Positions 53,151 through 62,109 of a DNA stretch of 64,000 nt are shown here, piece by piece. The DNA comes from an uncultured Desulfobacter sp. (lineage in GTDB: Bacteria; Desulfobacterota; Desulfobacteria; Desulfobacterales; Desulfobacteraceae), in assembly GCF_963666675.1 (NCBI RefSeq), contig NZ_OY762929.1, positions 2,232,001 through 2,296,000 of the forward strand, given 5' to 3'. Position 1 is the first letter of the stretch; each line of letters opens with the position of its first letter. The position numbers and the translations under genes were made by a program. A model generated the notes under the pieces. That model saw nothing but the letters and a program-made list of their open reading frames with translations. It was not told the DNA's origin and did no database searches.

Positions 53151-53186
53151 ATATTAAAAAACTATTTGCCGATAGTCTCAAGCTAT
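53151..53186 (-). promoter_or_regulatory. OxyR-type operator upstream of ahpC
   Basis: On the minus strand the order is ATAG-N7-CTAT-N6-ATAG-N7-ATAT, starting at 53186. This matches the OxyR consensus ATAG-N7-CTAT-N7-ATAG-N7-CTAT with one mismatch and one base less in the central gap. It lies about 107-143 bp before the ahpC ATG, and the regulator itself is encoded two genes downstream. Confidence 0.75.
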
Positions 53187-53332
53187 TATTCTTGTTTTCC
53201 CGAACAGCGTCCAATGTCTGGATTGAGCCTTAAGGCCGGGCATTACAATTTAAATACCAGCATACTAACACAAGGCAAAAATGGTGCTGATATCCCTGGC
53301 AATGGCTGATGAAACACTGCAAACAAAAGGCG

Positions 53333-53716
53333 TTACGGCCCTGTCTTAACCATATCGTCGTCCGTGTTTTCGATGCCATCCGGCCCCAGGCTGCGCAACT
53401 GATACCGCCGGTTCTTTTTTAATACCGTGTAACTGAGTGGATTGCCCCAGTGATCCACACGAAGGTCTTTAATATGATTTTCTTTAAACGTCATTCCAAG
53501 CCATTTTTCAAAATCTTCTTCCGCAGGCAGGCGCCGATCCATCACATATGACGCATCCAACATCGTGGATATTGATTTTAAATCACCCGCCGTGCTCACC
53601 TGCTGGGCCGCAGCCAGGGTATCCTTGAACAGCGCTGACATATCTTTGGGAAGGTCTGTGGCCATCACCCCGGCCGTACCGATCATAACAATTAAACCCA
53701 TCAGTAAATTATTCAT
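53333..53716 (-). CDS. GspG-like (type II secretion pseudopilin C-domain) small exported protein
   Basis: A 127-residue protein whose C-terminal half matches the GspG family: DHWGNPLSYTVLKKNRRYQLRSLGPDGIENTDDDMV, with the calcium-loop-like SLGPDG and DDD. The N-terminus has one hydrophobic segment (LLMGLIVMIGTAGVMA) but lacks the prepilin-type F-T-L-I-E cleavage motif, so it is probably not processed as a pseudopilin. It is last in a same-strand run with the GspE ATPase 97 bp upstream. GGAGG precedes the ATG. Confidence 0.72.
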   Translation of the reverse strand: MNNLLMGLIVMIGTAGVMATDLPKDMSALFKDTLAAAQQVSTAGDLKSISTMLDASYVMDRRLPAEEDFEKWLGMTFKENHIKDLRVDHWGNPLSYTVLKKNRRYQLRSLGPDGIENTDDDMVKTGP

Positions 53717-53813
53717 GCTCCTCCGGCCTTTGACAAAGGGTATGGCGTTATCAGTCCTTCCCCCAAAAAAAGATATGGTTTGGTTTCAAGGGAAGATTAA
53801 AGTTTCATTGGCG

Positions 53814-54986
53814 TCACACCACCTGCTTTAAAACCTCGTCACAGGCAGTATTCCCCAGCAAAATATGTTCCAGGGCCTCAGTTTTAAGCACGGATGTCCT
53901 TAGGTCCTTAAGCCGTGTTTTTAATTCATAACTCTTATTGTGCCGGGCCAGTATTTCAATGACCTGGTCATTGAGGCTTAAGATTTCAAAAATTGAAGTT
54001 CTTCCGCGATATCCGGTTTGGCTGCAGTGGCGGCATCCTGTTGGAACAAATACAGGGGTTGACTGATCCAGGTCAAACATGGCGGCCTGGTCAGGCGTCA
54101 GTCTGCCGGGTTGTTTGCAATGCGGGCACAACAGGCGGATCAGCCGCTGGGAAATGATCATTTTCAAAGCGGCAGCAATCAGATAGGTTTTAATGCCCAT
54201 TTCAGTGAGCCGGACGATGGTGTCTATGGCATCGTTGGTGTGCAGGGAGGCGATCACCAGATGGCCGGTCAACGCAGCCTGGATGGCAACCCTGGCAGTT
54301 TCGGGATCACGGATTTCTCCGATGACCAGGACATCCGGGTCCTGGCGCAACACGGCTTTGAGCACGTCGGCAAAACTCATGGTATGGTCCTTGGAAATCT
54401 GAACCTGGTTGATTCCTTTAATTTCGAATTCAATGGGATCTTCCACCGTAACGATGTTGATCTCCTGGCAATTGATATATTCCAGGACCGAGTAAATGGT
54501 TGTGGTTTTACCGCTGCCCGTGCTGCCGGTTACCAGCACCAGTCCCTGGCGTTTGGAAATGGTTCTTTTGACCACAGGCAGACAGGTGCTGTTGATGCCG
54601 ATATTATTAATATCAAATGTCACATCGGCACTTCTTAGAATCCTGAAAACACTTTTTTCTCCGTATCTCACCGGCATCACCGCCACCCTGATTTCGAAAA
54701 TCCTGCCGTTGTGCTCAAACAGGATCTTGCCGTCCTGGGCCGCACGTTTTGAAATAGAATCCAAAGATCCCATCACCTTGATCCGGGCAGTGATTTCGTC
54801 ATGTTTTCGTATGGGAAGCTCCGCAACCTGAACCAGGGCCCCGTCAATGCGGAATCTTACATTGATGATATTTTCAAATGGTTCAAAGTGAATATCACTG
54901 GCCCTTGCATCAATGGCTTTTCCCACAATGGCATTAATCTGCTCGACCGTATCAAATTGTTCTTCCTTTGCTTTTCCCCAGATCAT
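53814..54986 (-). CDS. GspE/PilB-type secretion ATPase lacking the N-terminal domain
   Basis: This 390-residue hexameric ATPase would power pseudopilus or pilus assembly. It starts at the N2 domain (IVGKAIDARASDIHFEPFENIINVRFRIDGAL) and has Walker A GSTGSGKTTT, the Asp box, Walker B and His box (AALTGHLVIASLHTNDA), and a zinc-binding CPHC / CRHC pair near residues 290-325. The usual N1 domain that binds GspL is absent, so length is shorter than GspE (about 500) or PilB (about 570). The ATG overlaps the preceding stop by 4 bp. Confidence 0.9.
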   Translation of the reverse strand: MIWGKAKEEQFDTVEQINAIVGKAIDARASDIHFEPFENIINVRFRIDGALVQVAELPIRKHDEITARIKVMGSLDSISKRAAQDGKILFEHNGRIFEIRVAVMPVRYGEKSVFRILRSADVTFDINNIGINSTCLPVVKRTISKRQGLVLVTGSTGSGKTTTIYSVLEYINCQEINIVTVEDPIEFEIKGINQVQISKDHTMSFADVLKAVLRQDPDVLVIGEIRDPETARVAIQAALTGHLVIASLHTNDAIDTIVRLTEMGIKTYLIAAALKMIISQRLIRLLCPHCKQPGRLTPDQAAMFDLDQSTPVFVPTGCRHCSQTGYRGRTSIFEILSLNDQVIEILARHNKSYELKTRLKDLRTSVLKTEALEHILLGNTACDEVLKQVV

Positions 54987-55546
54987 TGGTCCGATTCCTG
55001 ATCCAGTAAATGCAAAAGCCGGGTAAGTTCCTGGTGAAGCTGGTTTTGTCCGGTACCGGGACCAAGGTTGTCCGGGCGGGTCTGTTCAATTAACTGCTTG
55101 AGCTTGTCAACGGCAGTACGGGTTGCGGCTTTGTGTTCAACTGTTGCCTGCATACAGATCAGGCAGTCATTTAAAGGGTCTGCCAGATTTCTGAATCCGG
55201 AGTAATCCGAATGCCTGAAAAGTACAGGCCTTTTGGGGAATACACCTTTGGCGGCATTTGTAAGGATCTGGCGAAGAATCATCATCATACCCGCTGTGGA
55301 CCTGCTGCGCCGAAGAGAGAAAAAAGTGGATGAAAGGCAGACAATAAAAATGGCACATGAGATTAAAACCGGTACCTGATGATTGTAATTGACAACCAGG
55401 GTGCTATCCGAGGCAATGAGATAATACCATGACAGGAGAAAGGCAATGAATATCATCACCAAAAGATTGGCTAATAAAACCAAACCGGCCTGGGTAAATT
55501 GATAAGGCAGGTCCACCAGGTATTTGCGTCTGAATTTCTGGGTCAT
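54983..55546 (-). CDS. Two-segment membrane protein with HAMP-like region, function unknown
   Basis: The product has 187 residues. Two membrane helices (about residues 20-45 and 58-78) flank a short periplasmic loop, and a cytoplasmic region (about 78-187) begins with a HAMP-like stretch (SLRRSRSTAGMMMILRQILTNAAKGVFPKRPVLFRHSDYSGFRNLADPLND) and ends in coiled coil. I do not recognise a family. It is translationally coupled to the GspE-like gene, so it may be its membrane partner, in place of the missing N1 domain and GspL. GGAG precedes the ATG. Confidence 0.65.
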   Translation of the reverse strand: MTQKFRRKYLVDLPYQFTQAGLVLLANLLVMIFIAFLLSWYYLIASDSTLVVNYNHQVPVLISCAIFIVCLSSTFFSLRRSRSTAGMMMILRQILTNAAKGVFPKRPVLFRHSDYSGFRNLADPLNDCLICMQATVEHKAATRTAVDKLKQLIEQTRPDNLGPGTGQNQLHQELTRLLHLLDQESDQ

Positions 55547-55583
55547 ATTTGCGCTCCTTGCGCTTGAGTAGGCGTCAATTTTG

Positions 55584-56789
55584 TCAAACCGTATGGATCA
55601 GTTTTCTCTTTTTTGCGGCCATCCATAACCAGCCGACCGGTATCGTGGCCAGGATCAGCACCTGGGCAGCAAGGGTCTCCACAGTGGGGAACACCCCAAG
55701 CCAGCTGATCATGGGAAACCCGTCAATTCTCGTGGTCCCTATCATTCCAGCCACTTGAAGTTCCAAAATTCCCTGCCCCGTAAAGACAAAAGCCATGGCA
55801 AACAAAAAAATAGCTGTCCCGCCGAAAAACAAACCGATGGGCAGCCGAATGGATAAAAGCCTGACAACGAGATACACCACCACCAATGCCAGTGTTGCCA
55901 GGGCGATGCCGGTCCAGATGGCGTTCATCTGCCCCGTGGACCCGCCAACAAGGGCCTGGTAAAACAAGATGGTTTCAGCCCCTTCCCGAAAGACAGCCAG
56001 AAAAGCCACCAGCCCCAAAGCAAACAAACTGCCCTTGCTGATGGCCTCGTCCATTTTTTCTTTGATAAAAGCCTGCCATCGGTCCGCGTCCCGTTTGGCC
56101 GTCAGCCAGTAACTGACATATATCAGCACAAACGAGGCGATCAGCATGGTAATTCCCTCCAGGGCCTCCATGTTGGCCCCGGACGCATTGATGACCATAT
56201 TTAAGAGGACGGCGGCGCCCACACTTGCCAAAAGCGCCCAGATGACCCCTTGCCAGATGACTTTAACCTTATCCGGATACCCGGAACGGCGAAGATATGC
56301 CACCAGAGCAGCCACCACCAGCATTGCCTCGACCCCCTCGCGAAACAAAATGATAAAGGACTGCATGGCCCTCCCCCAGAAGGTCTGTATTTTCCCTCCG
56401 GAGGAGTAGTGCTCCACAGCGTAATACATATCCTCTTTTAACGCCTGCCAGGACTGTTCCACCTTGACCTTGTCTGCACCGGACATGGCCTGGCTGATCA
56501 GCATGCTGAATTTGGATTCAATCTGGAGCATAAAAGAGTTGTCTTTCAGACTCAGGGTAAATTCCATGCCCGTGGTTTCAAATATGTCAAAATAGAGCCG
56601 GGAAAATTTGTTGCCCACCATCACGCCGGTTGCCGGCGTATAGGCCTCCACCGCCTCGTCACCTAAGGCCACAATGCGTTCGACCACCGGGGCATAGTCT
56701 TCGGTCACCCCCTGTTTCGGGGCTGCGGCAAACCCTGTTACAGGCACCAGTATGAACAGTACAAAAAAAACAACCGTTCTTATTTTCAT
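55584..56789 (-). CDS. FTR1 family iron permease
   Basis: This protein of about 401 residues belongs to the high-affinity iron permease family. A signal peptide (about 1-20) precedes an extracytoplasmic domain (about 21-130), then seven membrane helices with two glutamate motifs REGVEAML and REGAETIL that carry ferric iron. ATG at 56789 has AAGGAG 6 bases upstream; an in-frame ATG 21 bp earlier has none. No cupredoxin or periplasmic partner (EfeO/EfeB) is adjacent. A Fur box was not recognised upstream. Confidence 0.92.
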   Translation of the reverse strand: MKIRTVVFFVLFILVPVTGFAAAPKQGVTEDYAPVVERIVALGDEAVEAYTPATGVMVGNKFSRLYFDIFETTGMEFTLSLKDNSFMLQIESKFSMLISQAMSGADKVKVEQSWQALKEDMYYAVEHYSSGGKIQTFWGRAMQSFIILFREGVEAMLVVAALVAYLRRSGYPDKVKVIWQGVIWALLASVGAAVLLNMVINASGANMEALEGITMLIASFVLIYVSYWLTAKRDADRWQAFIKEKMDEAISKGSLFALGLVAFLAVFREGAETILFYQALVGGSTGQMNAIWTGIALATLALVVVYLVVRLLSIRLPIGLFFGGTAIFLFAMAFVFTGQGILELQVAGMIGTTRIDGFPMISWLGVFPTVETLAAQVLILATIPVGWLWMAAKKRKLIHTV

Positions 56790-56896
56790 CTCAACTCCTT
56801 GGCTGGGCATCCAGTCACTTGGATGCGGTTTTATAAATTTTTATTTGACCTTCCTGCAAAGCAACGGATATCAAGAATATGGATCATCGCCATTCA

Positions 56897-58981
56897 TTAT
56901 GTCATGGACACAAACCTTGCCACCTGCCGTTGGAAAAGATTCGCCGCCTTTTTTGAATGATCTTCGGTATACCGGATCTCAATGTACCTGGAAATGATAT
57001 CCCCAACAGCCGTGGCCAGTTCAGGCCGTGCCGAACAGACCCGGTCCAGATAAACTTTCGGACATTCCTGTTTTGATTTTTCTAAATTAAATTTTTTATC
57101 CATGCGTGCTAAAAATTTTTGCCAGGCAACGGTTACCCGGTCGTTTTTTCCACGCCCGCGAAACCAGGCACTTGCCAGGTATATTCCCAAAAGACCCGCG
57201 ACTCCCGCAATCCCTGTGACCATCAAGTCCAGCCAATTGCTTTTTTCCATGCCAACGCCTTTGAGTATCTCCATCTGACGATCCGGATCGTAGTTGATTA
57301 TCCATTTTTGAAAATTACCGAACAGGGCACTCATTGAGGGCAGAGACCAGGACCGGTTCTTTTCCTTTTTATGGGTGCCCTGTTTTTCAAAGCGACTGGC
57401 ATTTTTCGCGTCAGGCAAAGATGCGGCTTTAGCCGGTGTCACCTGAACCTGCTGTGCTTGCGGCTTTTGTTCAGCTTTAGGCTGAACCCGTTTTTTCCCG
57501 GGCGGCTGAACAATATCCTTGGGTTCCACCCTGTGCCAACCCATGTTGTCCTCCCAGACTTCCAGCCAGACATGGGCATTGGCCTGTTTGACAATCACGA
57601 AATTGGTCAGTGCGATCACCGTGCCGCCCCTGAATCCGGACACAAGCCGGGCAGGAATATCCGCCGCCCGCAGGAGCATGGCAAAACTGCCGGCCAGGTA
57701 CTCGGCCCCGCCCCGTTTTTCCTCAAAAAAATACCGGTCCAGCATATCGGGACCTGGTTCAACCAGATGGGCCGCGTCAAAGGTATAGTTGCCTTTGGCC
57801 AGAAGGCTTAATCCCTCGTGGATTATTTTTTCCGGTGTTTGCAATTCATTTTTAAGCTTTTTTCCCAGGGCATGGAGCCTGGGATTGGTGTTTTCCGGCC
57901 AGGCCAGGGCCCGGGCGCGTTTTTTGGGATCAAGCCGTTTGCCGATCCGGTACTCTAAAAAAGAGTGCAGGTTTTCAAATTTGGGTTCATGGTCGTTGAC
58001 TTTCCGGATACTAAGCAGCTGAAATTCACTGGAGATAAATGCCTCCGGCGCTGGTCCTGCCGGGACATCCAGTCCATACAGCCAGCGGCTGCCGTTGGGC
58101 ATCACCCGCAAATTGTAATCCACGGGATCGGCTTTATAAACCAGTTCATAATCCAGTTTTTTCTTGGATCGAATCGCGGTTCTCATCAGGGTGTTGCGGT
58201 TATCCCATGCCTCGGGGACAGACCAGTTTTGCCCGTCAAAGTCCCAGAACACAGGCCCGCGCCAGTAAAGACGGCTGATAAAAGGCACCACCCCCTTGAA
58301 CTCGGCCACCAGCACGTTTTCATTGTCCTGGGTGGCCCGGTGAATTCCGCCGGGCTGCAGGGTCATCTCTTTGCCGAACTGCCCGTCCCCCCGGTTCATC
58401 ATGGCCTTGATGGGCAGACCGAATGCAATGCCGATGTCCCAGATGGGCCCCGGGATCCTTGGAAAGGTCATAAACAGCAGCAGCATCAGCGGCAGTCCCA
58501 GGACAAACAACTTGCCTGCGGTTTTAAACAGCAGGTTTTTTGCCAGGGCCGCAGGATCCATGTGGATGGCCGTAAGGCTCATGGTCAGGGCAAACACCAC
58601 CACCAGCATGTGTATCAGGCTTAACATGTTTTCAAAATAGAGGGCGCCCACCGCAGACAGGATAACAGCCGCAAAAATCAGCAACAGATAATCCCTGCGG
58701 GTATGGGCTTCACCCCATTTGAGGAAAACCACGGTAATGAAAAAGGTCAACACGGCATTGCCCGAAAAAACACTGTCATAACTGAACCAGATACCTGCTG
58801 CACAACCGCCCAGCATCAGTGCAGATGCCGCTTTTCCCCGCCATCCTTTGCGCAGTGTTCCCCAGTAATGAATAAGGGTACCGGCCAGGGCCAGGCCCGC
58901 CACCCACAGGGGCAGACGTAACAGGCTGGGCAGGGCAGAAAGAATCAGGGTTAACAGCACCCAGGGTTCAAATCCGCTCAT
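56897..58981 (-). CDS. Membrane transglutaminase-fold protein (TgpA-like) with catalytic Cys position replaced
   Basis: The product has 694 residues. Six or seven membrane helices in the first 200 residues are followed by an extracytoplasmic transglutaminase-like domain (about 385-475), one more membrane helix (near residue 600) and a cytoplasmic C-terminal domain, the layout of TgpA (DUF3488). The usual catalytic segment G-(Y/F)-C-E-H is KRGGAEYLAGSF here: Cys is Ala at about residue 426 and His is Tyr. The later His in ANAHVWLEVWEDNMGWHRVEP remains. So it is probably non-catalytic. Its start lies 14 bp inside the DUF58 gene, with AAGGAG upstream. Confidence 0.88.
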   Translation of the reverse strand: MSGFEPWVLLTLILSALPSLLRLPLWVAGLALAGTLIHYWGTLRKGWRGKAASALMLGGCAAGIWFSYDSVFSGNAVLTFFITVVFLKWGEAHTRRDYLLLIFAAVILSAVGALYFENMLSLIHMLVVVFALTMSLTAIHMDPAALAKNLLFKTAGKLFVLGLPLMLLLFMTFPRIPGPIWDIGIAFGLPIKAMMNRGDGQFGKEMTLQPGGIHRATQDNENVLVAEFKGVVPFISRLYWRGPVFWDFDGQNWSVPEAWDNRNTLMRTAIRSKKKLDYELVYKADPVDYNLRVMPNGSRWLYGLDVPAGPAPEAFISSEFQLLSIRKVNDHEPKFENLHSFLEYRIGKRLDPKKRARALAWPENTNPRLHALGKKLKNELQTPEKIIHEGLSLLAKGNYTFDAAHLVEPGPDMLDRYFFEEKRGGAEYLAGSFAMLLRAADIPARLVSGFRGGTVIALTNFVIVKQANAHVWLEVWEDNMGWHRVEPKDIVQPPGKKRVQPKAEQKPQAQQVQVTPAKAASLPDAKNASRFEKQGTHKKEKNRSWSLPSMSALFGNFQKWIINYDPDRQMEILKGVGMEKSNWLDLMVTGIAGVAGLLGIYLASAWFRGRGKNDRVTVAWQKFLARMDKKFNLEKSKQECPKVYLDRVCSARPELATAVGDIISRYIEIRYTEDHSKKAANLFQRQVARFVSMT

Positions 58982-59963
58982 TGATCTTCTCCTTTTTTCC
59001 ACCAGAGGATTTATCCGAAGGGGTCTTTCCGTAAAGGGCCAGTGCGGACAGGCATGCCAGGTGATGGGCTGTATCACTTCCCGGTCCGATGGTGGTTCCT
59101 GGTAATTTCAACCCGTATTCCCGGTTCTGTTTTCCGGCCTCGACAACCCACTGACACAACTGGCTCAGCCTGGGTTCCACCCCATTGGCCCTTACATCGT
59201 CCCAGGCAAACCAGAGGGCAGGTTTCCCCTGGCCTCCGTCAAACTCTTTGGTATACAATTCATCAAACCGTGCCATGGCCCGCCAGTCAATGCGGGACAA
59301 CGGGTCACCCGGCGCATAGCGGCGCATGTCGGTCCAGGTGCCGGATTCGGCCATAAGATGCGCATTGGCAGCAGACGCGTGATCCGGCATGGGCTGTTCG
59401 CCCTGGGGTTTGGGGAAAACCAGGCATTCGGGCAGTTGTGTCGTGGTCATTTTTGCACTGAAAATCCCCAAAGGAAAACAGGATCGAACATCGGCCGGGA
59501 CCGGGGGCAGCATCCCGCGCTGTTTGGCAGGCCTTGCCAGCAAAAGTTCAGTCCGTACGCCTTTGGGCAGATGCACCTCTTTGCCGTGGCTGCCCCGGAC
59601 CGATTTAGGTGTCAGGCCGTGCCTGGCATGGCCGGGTCCGTTGTCCGCCGTTATACGGTAAATGGCATCCTGACCGGCGAACACCGGTTCGGTGTGCCAG
59701 TCAGACAATGAAATCGCCCTGATGTTTGTCCGGGTAAAATACAAACCCACCATGGCAATGGAGACCAGAAGAAATGTCATGGCAAAAATCAAATTGTTGG
59801 AAAAATTGACAGACATGAGGAACCCGCACAGGATAAGCCCTGCAAAGCCTAAACCCGACGGGGTCACCCCCATGCGTATTTTTCCTGGCACCCGCCGTCG
59901 TTTCAGCGAGACTGGCTGGGAAAGCATTTCTTTGAGTTTTTTTACCGGACCCAATCCCACCAT
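58968..59963 (-). CDS. DUF58 domain protein
   Basis: A 331-residue membrane-anchored protein. Two hydrophobic segments (about residues 35-80) precede the DUF58 core, which holds GTWTDMRRYAPGDPLSRIDWRAMARFDELYTKEFDGGQGKPALWFAWDD (family pattern R.Y..GD...IDW). DUF58 genes are usually found with MoxR ATPase and transglutaminase genes, as here. The start overlaps the moxR stop by 1 bp, which suggests coupling. Confidence 0.88.
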   Translation of the reverse strand: MVGLGPVKKLKEMLSQPVSLKRRRVPGKIRMGVTPSGLGFAGLILCGFLMSVNFSNNLIFAMTFLLVSIAMVGLYFTRTNIRAISLSDWHTEPVFAGQDAIYRITADNGPGHARHGLTPKSVRGSHGKEVHLPKGVRTELLLARPAKQRGMLPPVPADVRSCFPLGIFSAKMTTTQLPECLVFPKPQGEQPMPDHASAANAHLMAESGTWTDMRRYAPGDPLSRIDWRAMARFDELYTKEFDGGQGKPALWFAWDDVRANGVEPRLSQLCQWVVEAGKQNREYGLKLPGTTIGPGSDTAHHLACLSALALYGKTPSDKSSGGKKEKINERI

Positions 59964-60895
59964 TATTCAACATCCACCTTTGAGATGATGGCCTCGCCGA
60001 TCTGTGCCGACGTCAATGTCCCGGCCAAAGGCACCAGGCGATGCCCGGCGGCTGCCGGCAGCACGGCCTGGATATGGTGTGGTAAAAGAACATCCTCTCC
60101 ATGGAGCAAAGCCCAGGCCCTGGCAGCCTGCAACAGGCTTAACCCGGCCCGGGTGGAGAGTCCGGTATGAAACATGTCGCTTGTACGGGTAAAATCAAGA
60201 ATCCGGTGAAGATAACGCAGCACGGTATCCGAGGCTTTCACCCGGGGGACTTTTTCTTGGAGCGCCACCAGTTGCTCCGGGGTTAAAAGCGGGGCCAGTC
60301 CGTTCAGCATTTTTCTGCGGTCCTCTCCCTTGAGCAGATCGATTTCAGCTTCCCGGTCCGGGTATCCCATGGAGATACGCAACAAAAAACGGTCCAGCTG
60401 GGATTCGGGCAGTGGAAAAGTGCCCACCTGTTCAGTTGGATTCTGGGTGGCAATAACAAAAAAAGGGACGGGCAGGTGCCGGGGCGTTCCCTCCACTGAA
60501 ACCTGGCGTTCCTCCATGGCCTCAAGCAGAGCGCTCTGGCATTTGGGCGTGGCCCGGTTTATTTCATCGGCCAGCAGCAGCTGGGTAAACACAGGTCCCT
60601 GGGTAAAATAAAATTCTCCTTTGTTGCGGTCATAGACCGAGCAGCCGATGATGTCCCCGGGCAAAAGATCGGACGTGAACTGAACCCGCTGGTAGGAAAG
60701 CCCAAGGCATGCCCCCAGGGTATGTGCCAGAACGGTTTTGCCAAGGCCCGGCACATCTTCAATGAGCAGGTGCCCCCGGCCGAGAAGGCAGGTTAAGGCC
60801 ATCTTGATCTGCTCTTGTTTGCCCAGTACAATTTTGTTGAGCTGGTCAAGCACGGGGGTCAGTTCAGAATCGTAAGTTTGGTTGTTGATTGTCAT
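59963..60895 (-). CDS. MoxR family AAA+ ATPase
   Basis: This 310-residue AAA+ ATPase has Walker A in LLIEDVPGLGKTVLAHTLG, Walker B in LLADEINRATPKCQSALLEAMEERQV, the sensor region ATQNPTEQVGTFPLPESQLDRFLLRI, and an AAA lid. MoxR proteins act as chaperone-like assembly or activation factors, generally with DUF58/VWA and membrane partners. The neighbouring DUF58 and transglutaminase-fold genes form the usual trio. Confidence 0.95.
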   Translation of the reverse strand: MTINNQTYDSELTPVLDQLNKIVLGKQEQIKMALTCLLGRGHLLIEDVPGLGKTVLAHTLGACLGLSYQRVQFTSDLLPGDIIGCSVYDRNKGEFYFTQGPVFTQLLLADEINRATPKCQSALLEAMEERQVSVEGTPRHLPVPFFVIATQNPTEQVGTFPLPESQLDRFLLRISMGYPDREAEIDLLKGEDRRKMLNGLAPLLTPEQLVALQEKVPRVKASDTVLRYLHRILDFTRTSDMFHTGLSTRAGLSLLQAARAWALLHGEDVLLPHHIQAVLPAAAGHRLVPLAGTLTSAQIGEAIISKVDVE

Positions 60896-60918
60896 CGCTT
60901 AATTGAGTTCCTTTCTGC

Positions 60919-62109
60919 TTAAAAACAATAGGTCAGGCCTGTAAAAACGGAGAGGGCCTCCCATTCAACGTGGTTAAGTCCGGCAAAGCCAGTGGTCCCG
61001 TCTGAAAAATAGAAAATTGCTGAACCGTTATCCGCTTCCATTATTCGGTAGAAAGCGCCCAGGTCCAGGGTCCAGTTGTTCCAGACCGGGGTGGTATAAT
61101 TCACATTAAGAACCCACCCAGTACCTTTGGCATCGTGCCTGAAGCTGACCGGATGGGACAGATCGCTGCGCAGATTCCAGTTGGCTTCTGCTTTGTAATC
61201 GACCCAGTGATATTCAATACCGGCGCTAAGCTTGTGGCGTTCTCCCGGGAATAGCAGTTCAAGATTCAAGCCCGCCCAAGGTCCCTGCCACCGGGTATCA
61301 TATGAACTGTCCAGCCCGTCAAAGGGCCCTAAAGACGTCGTCCACCCATAGTCGGACAGGTACTGAACGCCATGGGTCATTTCCAATTCCTGGGTATGGC
61401 GGGAAAACCCAGCCATGGGAATCAATCGGATGCCTGGTCCAAATCCGGGTAAAGCTAAATCAAAGGCATAGCCCAGGCCGGCAGTGAGATCCAGCAGCAT
61501 GCCGTTGTTGCTGTCGGCATAAGACCTTGAAAACTCAAGGCCATTCAATGATCCGATATAATCTGAATCCCGGTTGGTGCCGTTCATAATAAAGCCTGCA
61601 TCAATGCCGGCCTTGACGTATATCTTTGCCGGGGTATTCCATTTAAAATTCATGGACAGCCCCAGGCTGTCCAGATTTTCCCATTCCAGTTGTGAGGTTG
61701 CCGGAAGAGACCCGACAGATCCTGCGATATCCCAGTCCAGATGATCCCTGCGCCAGCCTGCCGCCATGGTTAATGACGGCCTGTGGGCACTCTCCCTGAC
61801 CGGACCGGGGAGGGCAACAACCTTACTTGATTGGGCTTGTGTATCTTCACCGATTTTTTCATGCGCCTGCGGCTCAACTGTCTGGGGCTCTTGCACAGGA
61901 GACGCCAATGCCGGTTTTTCTTCCGCGCCCTGGAGCTTTTCATTTTCTGGATCCAGGTCAAATTCAATGGCATGACCTGTGCCGGTCCCGGGGTTCAGGA
62001 TCATTTTTAACCGTCCGGGTCCTGCTGCCCCTTTGGCCATCGCCTGGGAAACAAAACACAGGTGCCACAGCACCAGGCCTGTTATCATCCATATTTTTTT
62101 ATTTCCCAA
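60919..62109 (-). CDS. Predicted outer-membrane beta-barrel protein, function unknown
   Basis: The product has about 396 residues. A signal peptide (GNKKIWMITGLVLWHLCFVSQAMA) is followed by a low-complexity region rich in Glu, Gln, Ala and Pro (about 50-100) and then alternating hydrophobic and polar strands rich in Trp, Tyr and Gly (LTAGLGYAFDLALPGFGPGIRLIPMAGFS and others), ending in Phe as many outer-membrane barrels do. I do not recognise a family. The start is uncertain: TTG at 62109 has GGGGA upstream and overlaps the secretin stop; ATG at 62088 is also possible. Confidence 0.65.
   Translation of the reverse strand: MGNKKIWMITGLVLWHLCFVSQAMAKGAAGPGRLKMILNPGTGTGHAIEFDLDPENEKLQGAEEKPALASPVQEPQTVEPQAHEKIGEDTQAQSSKVVALPGPVRESAHRPSLTMAAGWRRDHLDWDIAGSVGSLPATSQLEWENLDSLGLSMNFKWNTPAKIYVKAGIDAGFIMNGTNRDSDYIGSLNGLEFSRSYADSNNGMLLDLTAGLGYAFDLALPGFGPGIRLIPMAGFSRHTQELEMTHGVQYLSDYGWTTSLGPFDGLDSSYDTRWQGPWAGLNLELLFPGERHKLSAGIEYHWVDYKAEANWNLRSDLSHPVSFRHDAKGTGWVLNVNYTTPVWNNWTLDLGAFYRIMEADNGSAIFYFSDGTTGFAGLNHVEWEALSVFTGLTYCF

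Noticed and set aside
56790..56896. Fur box before the FTR1 gene
   Set aside because: The region is AT-rich but has no acceptable match to the 19-bp Fur palindrome.
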